NCBI GenBank assembly: GCA_963457665.1
Contig: OY735209.1
Location: 2,907,081 to 2,971,080 of the forward strand
Length of the DNA: 64,000 nucleotides
DNA from: Thysanoteuthis rhombus
Taxonomy: Eukaryota; Mollusca; Cephalopoda; Oegopsida; Thysanoteuthidae
Reading direction: 5' to 3'
In this document: piece after piece, positions 11,627 through 22,300 of the stretch
Layout: each line of letters begins with the position of its first letter
Numbering within the stretch: position 1 is the stretch's first letter
Translations under genes and position numbers: made by a program
The notes under the pieces: generated by a model
Databases searched by the model: none
What the model was told of the DNA's origin: nothing
What the model saw: the letters and a program-made list of their open reading frames with translations, nothing else

Positions 11627-14093
11627 CATTCAGGATACATCTAAGTGGCGACCCTGTTACACAATTGGCATTCCAACCACCATTCGTAGTGTGAGTAAGT
11701 ACAACCAACTGTATGATCCAGATATCAGATGATGAATATACAAGTATGGGCATCAACCTCAAATATCGTAGGAACGGCCTTCAAGTGAGAAGTTTTTGCT
11801 TTAAATTTGTCAAAACTTAATCACATAAGTGCAAAATGCACCATTTTCTATAAGTTGATATTGTATGTTGTTTTTTATCCGCAGACAATAATTCCTGAAA
11901 TGCAATTTAAGGAAAAGAATTTGAATGATAAAAATATTTTGAATATGCAGTTTCAATCACCGTTATCCATAACAGACCGGTTGAATCCAAGTTTCTGGTT
12001 TTACATTTTTCCTGTGTATTGAGACTTTGCCTCATCCTAACTGTTCATTGTAACAATTCAAATGTATTTGAATGATATAACATTTTAGATATGTAATTTC
12101 TCATTGGGTCTCTAAATAATTTCGAGACGAATTCTACGATGTTCAAAATATTTGAATCAGAACAATAATACAGATGAAAATTAGTTAAATATCATCGAGA
12201 CTTCGTGGAGATTAAACCATTGACAAAAGCAAACACAGGAGTGTCTAAATGGGAATTAAACTGAATCAAATATTAGAAGAGAGAATATCATCAGATGTAT
12301 TTATCAATATCAAGTCGTAAAAAGGCCAAAAACGTCGTGTTGATAACACAAACAACAGAAAGGAATTCAATCGTCTGAAAAACTTTGAATGATAATTATG
12401 TTACCACCTCATGTTCAATGGCTGAGTGTACATTTGTCCCATTTTATCATTCACCTCTACAGAGTATTTGACAGCGTTTAAGAGTGTTTAATAATGTCAA
12501 CCAGTGACCGGGAATAAAACATCTGTGGAAAAAAACGAATGATTTTAGCTTTGGCTGTTGTGACAACGAGTGGATTACCAATATTAAGAACAGCAAATCA
12601 TTACATCGCTTCAAAATAGAAATTCTTTTCATGGGCAGTCTGAGTAGTGAATAGATAGTTTAACAGAACTACGATGAATTGTTTATTTTATAGTAATATC
12701 CATTTTACTGTCAATAAGCAAAATCAGAATTTCTTGGCAAGAACCGTTGGAAATTGAAAATACGAACCAATCAGACAACACGAAATACACGTTCCAAAAA
12801 AAACAAAAAATATTGAAAATTCAAAAAATTTAAAGTGAAAAAACTGGTAATTAAAAAAAAAGGAAACCAACGTTATGACAGAAAACAAGCTAGAAAAGAC
12901 ACTTTTTCATATTTTCGGATATGTAATCTGAAATATCCGACTTAGTTTTTAAAAGTTTCACATTTCTGTTCAAATGTAAAAGTTGGTAGCGTAACGTACT
13001 ATTTTCGATGACAAATTAAATCTTTTAGAAACATGCAAAGAAGAGAAATTACGTTACGATACGAGACTTTATGTCACTATAATTCAATTTCATTCTGTAC
13101 AAAATTTTCAAATGACTAACTTCCACGACTGACATTTTAAAATGCTTTCCTGCCATATGTCTCCCGGAACAAACTAAGCATCCACTCCAGGGGATGAAAC
13201 AAATGAAATTCAATGAAATTAGAAGCCTGAATACCTGTTTAGATTTCCAACTTTTTTCTTTTCATTTAATAAAAGAGGTAGATATAAAAGAAATTCTTAT
13301 GGAACAGTTGGTATTGTGTCTGATTACTGCATTTCCCTTCAGTTCTTTAATTAAAATTGTGTCACATTCGAGGAAGAATCTTGTTTAAAGGTCATCATCC
13401 ATCAAGAAAGGTGAAAAAAACAAAGCAAAAACAAACACTGCCTCCTTGAACTTTTTACTTGGACTGTTCTCGCTATCATTCTACATATGTTGAGTGATCT
13501 GTCTTGTACGATTTCTAAGAGAATTAAATTGAGAATTGAAGTTTGTCTCCTGAGAATATGGGGTGATCAATTTAAGAAATTGGAAAAAGGATGTGAAATG
13601 CACAAGTTACTTTTTTACCTTTTTGTTGAATATATTTACAAAAAAACTATTGTGAATGCTGCCAAATAGCTATAGCATTGTTTTAGCATAAACTTACATT
13701 TCAAATCGATCTCCTGAATCATTTAAAACCTATTTTGGGAGGGAAATTTTCAAAAAGCATTAAGAGTAAATGTTTAGATTTTTCAGCCCTTTGAAAAGGG
13801 TTATCAATCAATAAGTTACTTTTCTCACGTTTTGCTGATGACTAAAAACGCCTGAATTACCAAGATATAAAAGTGGATACTATTGGACACAAATTAGGGG
13901 AACAATTTAACATAAACTCACAATGCAAGTTGAATCATGATTCAAAACATCTCTGGGGATGGGATTTACACAATTGTCTTTTTTCTCCAGGCACAAGGAG
14001 GAAATGTTGAAATTTTCTTCCCTCTAGCTCCATTGGTGCAGTGTGTAAGCGTGATATTCTTAGGTATCAGTTGCCAGTCTCCCAAGGGGAATC

Positions 14094-14094
14094 T

Positions 14095-14133
<39 letters not shown>

Positions 14134-14135
14134 AT
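14094..14135. repeat. (TA)n(TG)n compound microsatellite
   Basis: A TA run passes directly into a TG run. The unit 2 copy (42970-42999) is interrupted TA only and the unit 3 copy (58724-58740) is short, so this locus varies between paralogues. Confidence 0.95.
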
Positions 14136-14774
14136 ACAGTCTAAATGAAGGTTTATGACCTGACCCCTTTGTGATATGACTGTGGGAGTAACAAAGAATA
14201 ATGATACAGTCTTATATGGAAACATTGAGTTAGGGTTACATACAACAATTGTAGCATAGCATTATTGTTGACCATAAGGTTTGAGAACCTCTAAGCTAAG
14301 GTGAGCAGGCCTGATCCAGTGGTGGTTATGTTTAAATGCGACGTTTTCCCGTTCCCCGTGAACAGGTGGCCATCGTGATACATTCACAGACAACCAACCA
14401 TCTAAACTAACTTGAACACTGAGGAAACATACGTTCACCGTTTCTAGAATAAGTATTTTATCGACATTTGTTAAAAAAAAAAATAGAATGTATCACATAT
14501 TAAAATTGTTGATTTATATCTGTGCAATCGATTGTTAGTCAGAGAGATATAGACCTTTTATTCTCAAAAGGCCATTACGCTGAGGATTTTCATATCATCA
14601 GGATAGAAACTGTTTTTTCATGAAAACTCTAAGTATGGACTTTCCAGGCAAATCGAAACCAGAATCCTTTTTAACAGCACCTTCAGCACAATTTCATATT
14701 TAGCCGCTACTTTTCATCACTTGAGACTTTTACTTCGCAAACATCAAAATATACCAGAGACAGAAAGCATTTCT

Positions 14775-14776
<2 letters not shown>

Positions 14777-14831
<55 letters not shown>

Positions 14832-14832
14832 C
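14777..14832. repeat. (CT)n(CA)n compound microsatellite
   Basis: A CT run passes into a CA run, ending next to the candidate exon donor at 14841. On the minus strand it reads TG then AG repeats immediately inside the putative intron. In unit 3 the CT part is gone and only a short CA run remains (59378-59393). Confidence 0.95.
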
Positions 14833-14841
14833 TGCTCCTAC

Positions 14842-14988
14842 CTGGAACAAGTCAGCCTCTTCTCCAAACAGATTCAAATCAAATCTTAAAATAGATTCCG
14901 GATTCCGAATGTTCGAGCGTAAATTTTCTTACTAAATAATAAACCACTGCAGGACTTCATAAGTCGATTTGTTTCAATCTCAAACTTC
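14842..14988 (-). other. Candidate leader exon (AG...GTAGGA), unit 1 B-type
   Basis: Diverged homologue of 1511-1670. TAG|GAAG begins the segment and TTCCAG|GTAGGA ends it on the minus strand, giving 147 bases. It lies about 1.7 kb downstream of the B1 stop and about 9.8 kb upstream of the A1 terminal exon on the same strand, so it would suit a 5' exon of A1. There is no direct evidence of splicing. Confidence 0.3.
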
Positions 14989-15668
14989 CTACCATATTTC
15001 AGTACTTCTTGAGCAGTTATAGTAGTACTAATATTATCAGAGGATGGCATTTGTATCAAAATATTTTGTTAATGTGTGGCAAATAGTGGCTAAGATGAAA
15101 AAACTGGCAACCTATATTTTTCATACTGCAGATAAAACTGGACGATTTGAAATTTGTGAATCGGTACTTTTAACGGATGCTATGTTGGAAAAATTTGAGA
15201 TTTTTTATGAAAGCCTGAATCGAAAAAGTATCTAAATGTTATGCAGTGAACTTGGAGGGGGAAGAGACTGAAATAAAACAAACACTAAAAGAGAAAATAG
15301 TATCAATATATTCATTATGGAAACAGCTGTATTGGTTTAGAGAAGACAGCTATTACTGGAGGGAGTAATCATGGATTATTCAACATCATTAAAGTTTCTC
15401 AATTAATCTGCCACATTCCTTCTGATCAAAAGTTCTCAATGTTTGTCTTGCTGGTTACTGAACAAATTTAATACAATTGTAATCCATTTGGATGAAGAAA
15501 AACCCAAGATTTGATTGTTCACCGTTGGCTAGGCGAGCGCCTGGGACTTTTCGTTATATAACTTGTGTTAAAGGTTTAAAACAAGAAATTTACGTTAGTA
15601 GTGTTTTACACCAGGATATTCAATGCAAGGCTTTCTGTTTATAATCTGTAAATGGATGAACCGTCTCT

Positions 15669-16432
15669 TGCAGAACTATGCGTGGAAGCATAGGTGAACA
15701 AGACACAAGAGTTTATTATTTTCAAAATTAAATCCCTTTATTGGAGCAAAATCTTTAAATACTCAACTTTTCGTCTTGATACTGATATATCTTCAGTCTT
15801 TCATGACATTCCACACATTTTCCCTGGGGTCAAAGCAAGCAACCAGCACACTGAATGATATGACTTATTCCTATCTCCAGTGTGTAAGTGTGACAATACT
15901 ATTTCAAATTCATAATTTTTCATCCTATTTTCCTCTTATTCTATCGAAAATCATGACCAACATCTATTATGAACTCTTCCTGCAAACCCTAGCAGTTGAT
16001 TCACACATGTGGGATAAATATGGGTACTGTTCACTTTATTAGCATTTTCTTCAAATGTTCAACAATATATTTTAATTTGACATGTGAATACATTTGAAAT
16101 TCTGTTAGATTCCACCTACAAATGTCTGCTAGCGAGTTTATATAATTGATTCCTTTGAAAATGCTCAACCGAATACTTCACATGATTGTAACCTCTTTCC
16201 ATTGAGTGACTGCATATGATTATTTAAAGTTGATTTGTTTCTGAATACTGACTCGCACACCTTGCATTATCATGTTCTTCTCCAGGGTGTGTTGGTATAT
16301 GTTTTTTCCCCCCTAATTTGATACCTGTAAATTCTGAAGCACACACTGCATACAAACATGATCTTTTCCCAGTGTGGTTGTGCTTTTTAGTTTTCAAATT
16401 TGATAGCTATCTAAATGCTGGGCAACACACTT
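15669..16432 (-). repeat. Inverted-repeat arm 1 (B1 3' region)
   Basis: This stretch covers part of the decayed fingers and the 3' region of B1. It recurs in reverse orientation at 20988-21749. The arms are nearly identical by eye; an 88-codon frame within them differs at only three residues. Together they bracket B1. Confidence 0.85.
15737..16040 (-). terminator. Polyadenylation signals after B1
   Basis: TTTATT at 16035-16040 and at 15737-15742 both read AATAAA on the minus strand, 0.6 and 0.9 kb past the B1 stop. The downstream one is conserved behind A1, A2, A3 and B3; the upstream one is shared with B3 at 60779-60784. Confidence 0.5.
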
Positions 16433-16649
16433 CACATGACGAGTGTGCCTCTCTAGTATATCTCTGCATGTAAGTTTAAATTTGATAGATGAGCAAATGC
16501 TGAACCACACGCTACACGTAAATACAGTTTGTTTTGCGTGTGTTTCTGCATGTGTATCTTTAGATTTGATATCTTTGTGAATGCTGAACCACACATGAAT
16601 ATGGTTCTTCCCGAGTTTGTGTCAGCATGTGATTTTCAAAAATGGACGT
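16160..16649 (-). pseudogene. Decayed zinc fingers 3' of B1
   Basis: After the B1 stop the minus strand still spells finger pieces in shifting frames: REEPYSC, then KIHMQKHTQNK, then ACGSAFAHLSNLNLHAE, and further on NKSTLNNHMQS. Stops and frameshifts break each of about five fingers. Homologous decay is present at 60905-61392 in unit 3 and, inverted, at 20988-21260. It therefore predates the duplication of the unit. Confidence 0.7.
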
Positions 16650-17972
16650 TTATTCAAATGCTGAACCAGGCACTACACATGGATATGGTCTCTCTCCGGT
16701 GTGTCTCTGCATATGTCTTTTTAAATTTGATATGTGTGCAAATGCTGAGCCACACACTTCACATGAATATGGACTCTCTCCGGTGTGTGTCCGCATATGA
16801 TTTTTTAGAGTTGATACACGTGAAAATTCCGAACTGCAAACATCGCATGAATATGGTTTCTCTCCAGTGTGTCTCCGCATATGATTTTTTAGAGTTGATA
16901 CATGTGAAAATGCCGAACTGCAAACATCGCATGAATATGGTTTCTCTCCAGTGTGCCTCCGTATATGTCTTTTTAAATTTGATACATCTGAAAATGCCGA
17001 ATTGCAAACATTGCATGAATATGGTTTCTCTCCAGTGTGTCTTCGCATGTGATTTTTCAAATTTGATACCCGTTTAAACGCTGAACCACATACTTCACAT
17101 GAATATGTTTTCTCTCCGATGTGTGTCAGCATATGACTTTTTAAACTTGATGCCCGTGCGAATGCAGAACTACACATTTCACATGAATAACGTTTCTCTT
17201 TGGTGTGTCTCTGCATATGTCTTTTTAAATTTGATATGTGTGCAAATGCTGAGCCACACACTTCACATGAATATGGTTTCTCTCCAGTGTGTATCAGCAT
17301 ATGTCTTTTAAAAGTTGATATCTGTCTAAATGCTGAACCACACACTTCACATGAATATGGTTTATCTCCTGTATGTCTCCGCATATGATCTTTTAGAGTT
17401 GATACATGTGAAAATGCCGAACTGCAAACATCGCATGAATATGGTTTCTCTCCAGTGTGCCTCCGCATATGTCTTTTTAAATTTGATATCCGTGCAAATG
17501 CTGAGCCACACACTTCACATGAATATGGTTTCTCTCCAGTGTGTCTCCGCATATGATTTTTTAGAGTTGATACATGTGAAAATGCCGAATTGCAAACATT
17601 GCATGAATATGGTTTCTCTCCAGTGTGTCTCCGCATGTGATCTTTCAAATTTGATACCCGTTTAAATGCTGAACCACATACTTCACATGAATATGTTTTC
17701 TCTCCGATGTGTGTCAGCATATGCCTTTTTAAACTTGATGCCTGTGCAAATGCAGAACTACACATTTCACATGAATAACGTTTCTCTTTGGTGTGTGTCG
17801 GCATGTGTCTTTCCAATTGTGATTTATATGCGAATGATGAACTACACATTGTGCAGAAATACTGCTTTTTTCCAGTGTGGGTCTGCATGTGAATTTCCAA
17901 AGCTGATAAGTGTGCAAATACTTCATCACACAGATCGCATGAATATGTTTTTTTTCTTTCGTGTGTCTGCAT
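16650..17972 (-). CDS. B1: C2H2 poly-zinc-finger protein, 15 fingers
   Basis: This encodes 440 residues: 15 complete C2H2 fingers, then a sixteenth cut short ([11 protein letters not shown], second cysteine replaced by proline, then TAA). Linkers are mostly [12 protein letters not shown]-binding role is expected; no other domain is seen. Fingers 3-9 and 10-15 form a higher-order duplication, each starting with [10 protein letters not shown] and ending with [13 protein letters not shown]. The ATG used corresponds to the methionine inside a preceding degenerate finger ([12 protein letters not shown]). Further upstream the MAWNFP-like leader is in another frame because of A-runs. In B3 the same leader is in frame with the array, so the true N terminus is uncertain. 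The terminal exon probably starts at 18236 after TTTTCTCTTTTCAG. Confidence 0.83.
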   Translation of the reverse strand: MQTHERKKTYSCDLCDEVFAHLSALEIHMQTHTGKKQYFCTMCSSSFAYKSQLERHMPTHTKEKRYSCEMCSSAFAQASSLKRHMLTHIGEKTYSCEVCGSAFKRVSNLKDHMRRHTGEKPYSCNVCNSAFSHVSTLKNHMRRHTGEKPYSCEVCGSAFARISNLKRHMRRHTGEKPYSCDVCSSAFSHVSTLKDHMRRHTGDKPYSCEVCGSAFRQISTFKRHMLIHTGEKPYSCEVCGSAFAHISNLKRHMQRHTKEKRYSCEMCSSAFARASSLKSHMLTHIGEKTYSCEVCGSAFKRVSNLKNHMRRHTGEKPYSCNVCNSAFSDVSNLKRHIRRHTGEKPYSCDVCSSAFSHVSTLKNHMRRHTGEKPYSCDVCSSEFSRVSTLKNHMRTHTGESPYSCEVCGSAFAHISNLKRHMQRHTGERPYPCVVPGSAFE

Positions 17973-18236
17973 GGTGTTGGTTTTTTTTTTGGTGATCTCA
18001 ATTTAAATACTGCACCACACTTTACAGGAATAATAGTCTCTGGTATCTTTTTCACAATGTTCTCTGTGTGAATACTGAACCACACGAATATGGTTCCGCG
18101 TACCAGTTTCCAAATCGGAAAATTCCAAGCCAACCCTTTCTTGATTTCGTGTTTCCTAATTCGATATTGAATTGAAAATCAGTTTCTTCCTACAAACAAC
18201 CAAAGGTGTGCAGGACTCTTCTACCAATTGAAATCC
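17973..18236 (-). other. B1 leader with out-of-frame N-terminal segment
   Basis: A minus-strand frame (FPIWKLVRG, then [17 protein letters not shown]) runs toward the array but shifts at two T-runs: 8 T at 17948-17955 and 10 T at 17981-17990. The equivalents in unit 3 have 7 and about 13, which restores a single frame there. The segment contains relics of one or two fingers. The exon start at 18236 is supported by a strong pyrimidine tract and CAG. Homopolymer sequencing error is possible. Confidence 0.5.
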
Positions 18237-20379
18237 CTGAAAAGAGAAAAAGGTATTATGAAAGATCAAATACTCATTCATTATCAGCAATAGGGAAGAT
18301 AAATTGATTCAGTTTGAGTTGTAATGAATCCCACCATATCTTATAATACAGTTTAGTATATATAGTATAAACATGACATTTGCAAAACATACTGAATAGG
18401 AGATAAATAACAGGATTTGGTGAAAAATGGTGTAGCATGAAAATAATGAATTCATTTTCTGTTGTATAAGTTTGAAGAGAACCACAAAGAATTCACGGAA
18501 ATTATTTTGCTGCAATACATTTTGTAGAGCATAAAGAAGTGAAGATGTACCGAAGTATATTTCACTTCAAAATAGTGATTTTCTCACAAACAATCAGTGA
18601 TATTTACTCGAGAAGAGTGATAATATTTGAAGGAAAAGAAATATGAATAAGGAAAACCATTTGTACTCAAATGCAATGAAAGATTTTTTGCATAAAAGAG
18701 AGACTCGTGAAATAGATGAGATATCTAAAATGGTTTGACTGATTTGAAAAGAAGAGCCACGTCATCATAAAACAATGATAATGTATCCGTTGATAAAAGA
18801 ATCAATATAAAATGATGAATCTTTCAGAAAATATCCATTCTTGTCTTATTTGGAAGAAATACCCTTTTCTTATTTTTGGAAACTCAACATCTGATTAGAT
18901 GTTACTGTCAGATGTTAGTGAGACGCTCGTTTTTGATCTGCTCAAAGTCACTTTCCTGAATCAATCGTTCTAATGAGTATTCAATCGAGCATGTATATTT
19001 CCACAGAACATATGTTACGAGCTGTGATCCCGAGACGAAACAGATCGAAATGTCTCAGTGGATTATACGCGTCCAGTGCAATAAGCCTATCATTCTTAGA
19101 CGCAAGCTTTGTCAAAGCATCATCATGCACCATACATTTGAATAAGAAATTTAAAAAAGATTTGAAGAATCAATTGACGGAGAATTGATCACGTAACAAG
19201 TTCCGGTCATTATTAGAAAAAAATCTCCATTGATTTCCATGACGTGGTAGCACTTTAGTTGTTTTTCGGCCATATTTGCCACGTGACAGACTTTCCTATT
19301 GATAATTCAATTGTACCAATTTCAAATTTCTTTATGTCTCAACTTTCATAAGTGATAAATTCTTGAGATGTAATATATTATATGAGGAAAAGAAGATTGT
19401 TGAGTAGTTTCGAAAGAAAAAAAAATAATAGTATCAAATTTATAAAAATCAAATTGATGGAAGAAGAGAAAAAAATATTCTAGGCGTTTATTCATGTAAT
19501 AAAAAGAAAAAAGAAAAGTGTGGATAAGTCATACAAATATACTAGCATTTTGGTATTATTTCCATTAGTTACCTTGTGTTAATTATTTACCGTCGATATT
19601 GTAGTTAAAATTTAACGTTTTGTAGTTAAAGGTGTCGTGTGAGCTGGAATCTGAAGCAAATTTTTCTGGACAGTATTTTTGTCATTTTATTATATTAAAC
19701 AAGTGTTTCCAGGTCTAGAGCTCAATGCCATCTTTAGTATATGTCTATTAATGCTTGTTGGGGATGAAGTCCTCAACAACATTAACTCTGAACCTGATAC
19801 GCAAATCAGTCATCGTGCAGCTATCGAAGAACAAAAGTCAAGAATATTTTTCAAGTATTACGAGGGGGGGGGCTCTTTTCACGAGAAACTGCTGTTATAA
19901 ACACGACCCCGTTTTCCCATCCGTCGTAAAGAATTGACTGTTAAAAGTAAACATTAATTTTCACATAAAATGTCAATTACGCTTCCCGAGTTTTCGCATT
20001 AAACTCAGAGATACCAAAACAAACTTTAACATTGCTGTGGAAGACTTCATCGTTCAGGTCGGACAAAGTAATGAAGGTGGCATTGACAAGATCACATACG
20101 AAATACAGGACAGAAGAGATATGAACCTGTAAATATTGCAACAGCAAACAGGGTCAAAATCATGAACATGTTTTCCAGAAAGAAACCTAATAGACAATAG
20201 ACTTTTAGTCCTAATCACGGATCCCAAAACTAAATCCTGATAAAAAAGTGTGACACTGTCACAGATATTCTGGCCCTAAATCAATTTGATACACGAAGCA
20301 AGCACAGAATGATAAGATGCAAATTATCACATAAAAAAGACAAGGGATAATGTTCCACACTGCAACCACGTAGCTTACA
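18237..20379. other. B1 upstream flank
   Basis: No gene recognised. Shared closely with 62306-64000 and more distantly with the A upstream flank; for example 19905-20160 resembles 6280-6540. A 71-codon plus-strand frame at 18973-19188 is intact in unit 3 (63042-63257) with one residue changed, but it has no recognisable features. Confidence 0.45.
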
Positions 20380-20987
20380 AAAAGAGCTCGCTCGTTCCAA
20401 CAAGCTCGAAATGAGAAACAGATATTGAATTTTCACCCAGTCAGAAAAGAACCTAGACAAACTCAACAACAACATGGTTACTTCAATTAAAGAAAATGCT
20501 GACATCTTGAAGACAAAGAGCAAACAAACCACCATCAATAAATTGTCGAAAGGAACAAAGAATCCCATGGAAAAAAGCATAAATCTTAAGCCACCAACTT
20601 CAATAGGAGATTAAAGCAGCAGAGCTGAATAGAACCATCCAGAAAAGACGAAGGGAAGACAAGAGATACACGACAGCAGTCATCGGAAGCATTCTCAAAA
20701 AGTGTGAAATAAAAAAAGATTTTTGAAAAAAGACTCCATAAATTCCCTGCTGTGCCAAAAGATTCTACAAGACGATTATCCCTCGAAACAAAGAACATGG
20801 AACAAGATATACAAGCCATGAGTAACCAGTTCGAACATTTTCCACGAGTCACTCCGTCGGAGCTTACGAAAGTCAAACAAATAAAGGAAAGGTCCCGGGA
20901 CCAGATAGCATCACCATCAATCTACTCAGAAAAGTCAACATCAGAAAAACTGGCCATTCTATTCAACTTATGCCTAAAACAAAGTCC
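20380..20987 (+). mobile_element. RTE-like LINE remnant, 5' part
   Basis: Frame-shifting translation gives NKLEMRNRY, SKGTKNPMEKSIN, AELNRTIQKRRREDKR, then GKVPGPDSITINLLRK, followed by KLAILFNLCLKQ. This is the order of the linker and of the block before the reverse transcriptase domain in RTE-type LINE ORF2. Several stops and frameshifts make it non-functional. It is cut at 20987 by inverted B-gene sequence and resumes at 21750. Confidence 0.75.
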
Positions 20988-21749
20988 CAGTGTGTAGTCC
21001 AGCGTTCAGATAGCTATCAAATTTGAAAACTAAAAAGCACAACCACACTGGAAAAAGACCATGTTTGTATCCAGTATGTTCTTTAGCATTTACAGATATC
21101 AAATTGGGGGGGAAAACATATACCAACACACCCTGGAGAAGAGCATGATAATGCAAGGTGTGCAAGTCAGAATTCAGAAACAAATCAACTTTAAATAATC
21201 ATATGCAGTCACTCAATGGAAAGAGGTTACAATCATGTGAAGTATTCAGTTGAGCATTTTCAAAGGAATCAATTATATAAACTCGCTAGCAGACATTTGT
21301 AGGTGGAATCTTACAGAAGTTCAAATGTATTCACATGTCAAATTAAAATATATCGTTGAACATTTGAAGAAAATGCTAATAAAGTGAACAGTACCCATAT
21401 TTATCCCACATGTGTGAATCAACTGCTAGGGTTTGCAGGAAGAGTTCATGATAGATGTTGGTCATGATTTTCGATAGAATGAGAGGAAAATAGGATGAAA
21501 AATTATGAATTTGAAATAGTATTGTCACACTTACACACTGGAGATAGGAATAAGTCATATCATTCAGTGTGCTGTTTGCTTGTTTTGACCCCGGGGAAAA
21601 TGTGTGGAATGTCATGAAAGACTGAAGATATATCAGTATCAAGACGAAAAGTTGAGTATTTAAAGATTTTGCTCCAATAAAGGGATTTAATTTTGAAAAT
21701 AATAAACTCTTGTGTCTTGTTCACCTATGCTTCCAATCATAGTTCTGCA
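20988..21749 (+). repeat. Inverted-repeat arm 2: B gene 3' fragment inside a LINE
   Basis: This is the reverse complement of 15669-16432, so the decayed fingers and the AATAAA signals read on the plus strand here. It separates two LINE blocks that are normally nearly adjacent (KLAILFNLCLKQ and NAIIL..NNYR). It was therefore inserted into, or captured by, an existing LINE. Unit 2 retains only the distal half (43216-43556). Confidence 0.85.
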
Positions 21750-22300
21750 ATCACAATGCTATTATATAAAAAGAGAGAACACTGAAGATCAAAACAACTA
21801 CAGGCTAATAGGCCTGCTCAACTACATCTATAAACATTTCACCAAAGTGACTGCCAAATGCTAAATGATGACCAACGACAGGAACAAGCTGTTTCCAGAA
21901 GTTACACAATCATCAACCATCTCCAATCGGCAACTAAAAGAGAGAACAGCAGAACGTTGGATACCACTAGTTGTAATAAGTGTTGACTTCAAGAAAACCT
22001 TATACTCGTTAGAAATCCCCAAAGTCAATGATGCTATCATTCAATCAAATGTCAACTGCGTTAATGTGAATTTCACACAAGCTGTTACTAGCTTGCCTGA
22101 ACTTTTCACAGCCTACCTCGGAAGGATCTTCTGAAACAGACTGGGAAAAGTAAAATTTTGAATTGAAAAAGCAGAGCAGAACTAAGTAAGCCACTACATC
22201 TTCCTAGGATAACGAATTCTCGAAAGAATCTGTTGAATGTATGCCTAACGACAGGCGCTGAAAGGGTGATTTGCCGAAGGATTTGGAGGGGTGCCACATG
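21750..22300 (+). mobile_element. RTE-like LINE remnant, reverse transcriptase part
   Basis: Translation gives EDQNNYRLIGLLNYIYKHFTKV (a degenerate NYRPISLL..IYK block), RQEQAVSRSYTIINHLQS (EQAGFR..ST..H block), then VDFKKTLYSLEI. The last matches reverse transcriptase motif A, but its usual FD is replaced by LY. LPELFTAYLGRIF and HYIFLG follow, with the catalytic YADD region apparently deleted between them. Frameshifts and stops are present. It ends near a C-run at 22305-22315. Confidence 0.78.

Larger units (their letters stand above)
9436..14841. other. Spacer: module C flank and B1 downstream flank
   Basis: No gene seen. 9660-10640 resembles the B upstream flank at 22500-23680, showing that it is the upstream part of a lost third module. 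10960-11780 matches 37175-37985. 11795-14340 is B1 downstream flank shared with 41627-43205 and 56395-58950. Microsatellites are listed separately. Short open frames such as 11807-12022 recur in the other units but have no recognisable product. Confidence 0.5.

Noticed and set aside
15776-16042. Conserved 88-codon plus-strand frame (SFMTFHTFSPGSKQA type) seen in several copies
   Set aside because: It lies antisense to the 3' region of the finger genes, ends differ between copies, it is broken in unit 1 A, and the conservation is explained by recent duplication.
16529-17665. Long plus-strand open frames across B1 (recurring [11 protein letters not shown]-like repeats)
   Set aside because: They are the antisense of the finger array; the 84-base coding repeat on the minus strand keeps the opposite frame free of stops.
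18973-19188. 71-codon plus-strand frame conserved in unit 3
   Set aside because: One residue differs between two recent copies, which is expected by duplication alone; there is no homologue in the A flank and no motif.
21865-22134. Independent small gene
   Set aside because: It is a frame-shifted piece of the LINE reverse transcriptase, recognised by VDFKKTLYS and neighbouring blocks.
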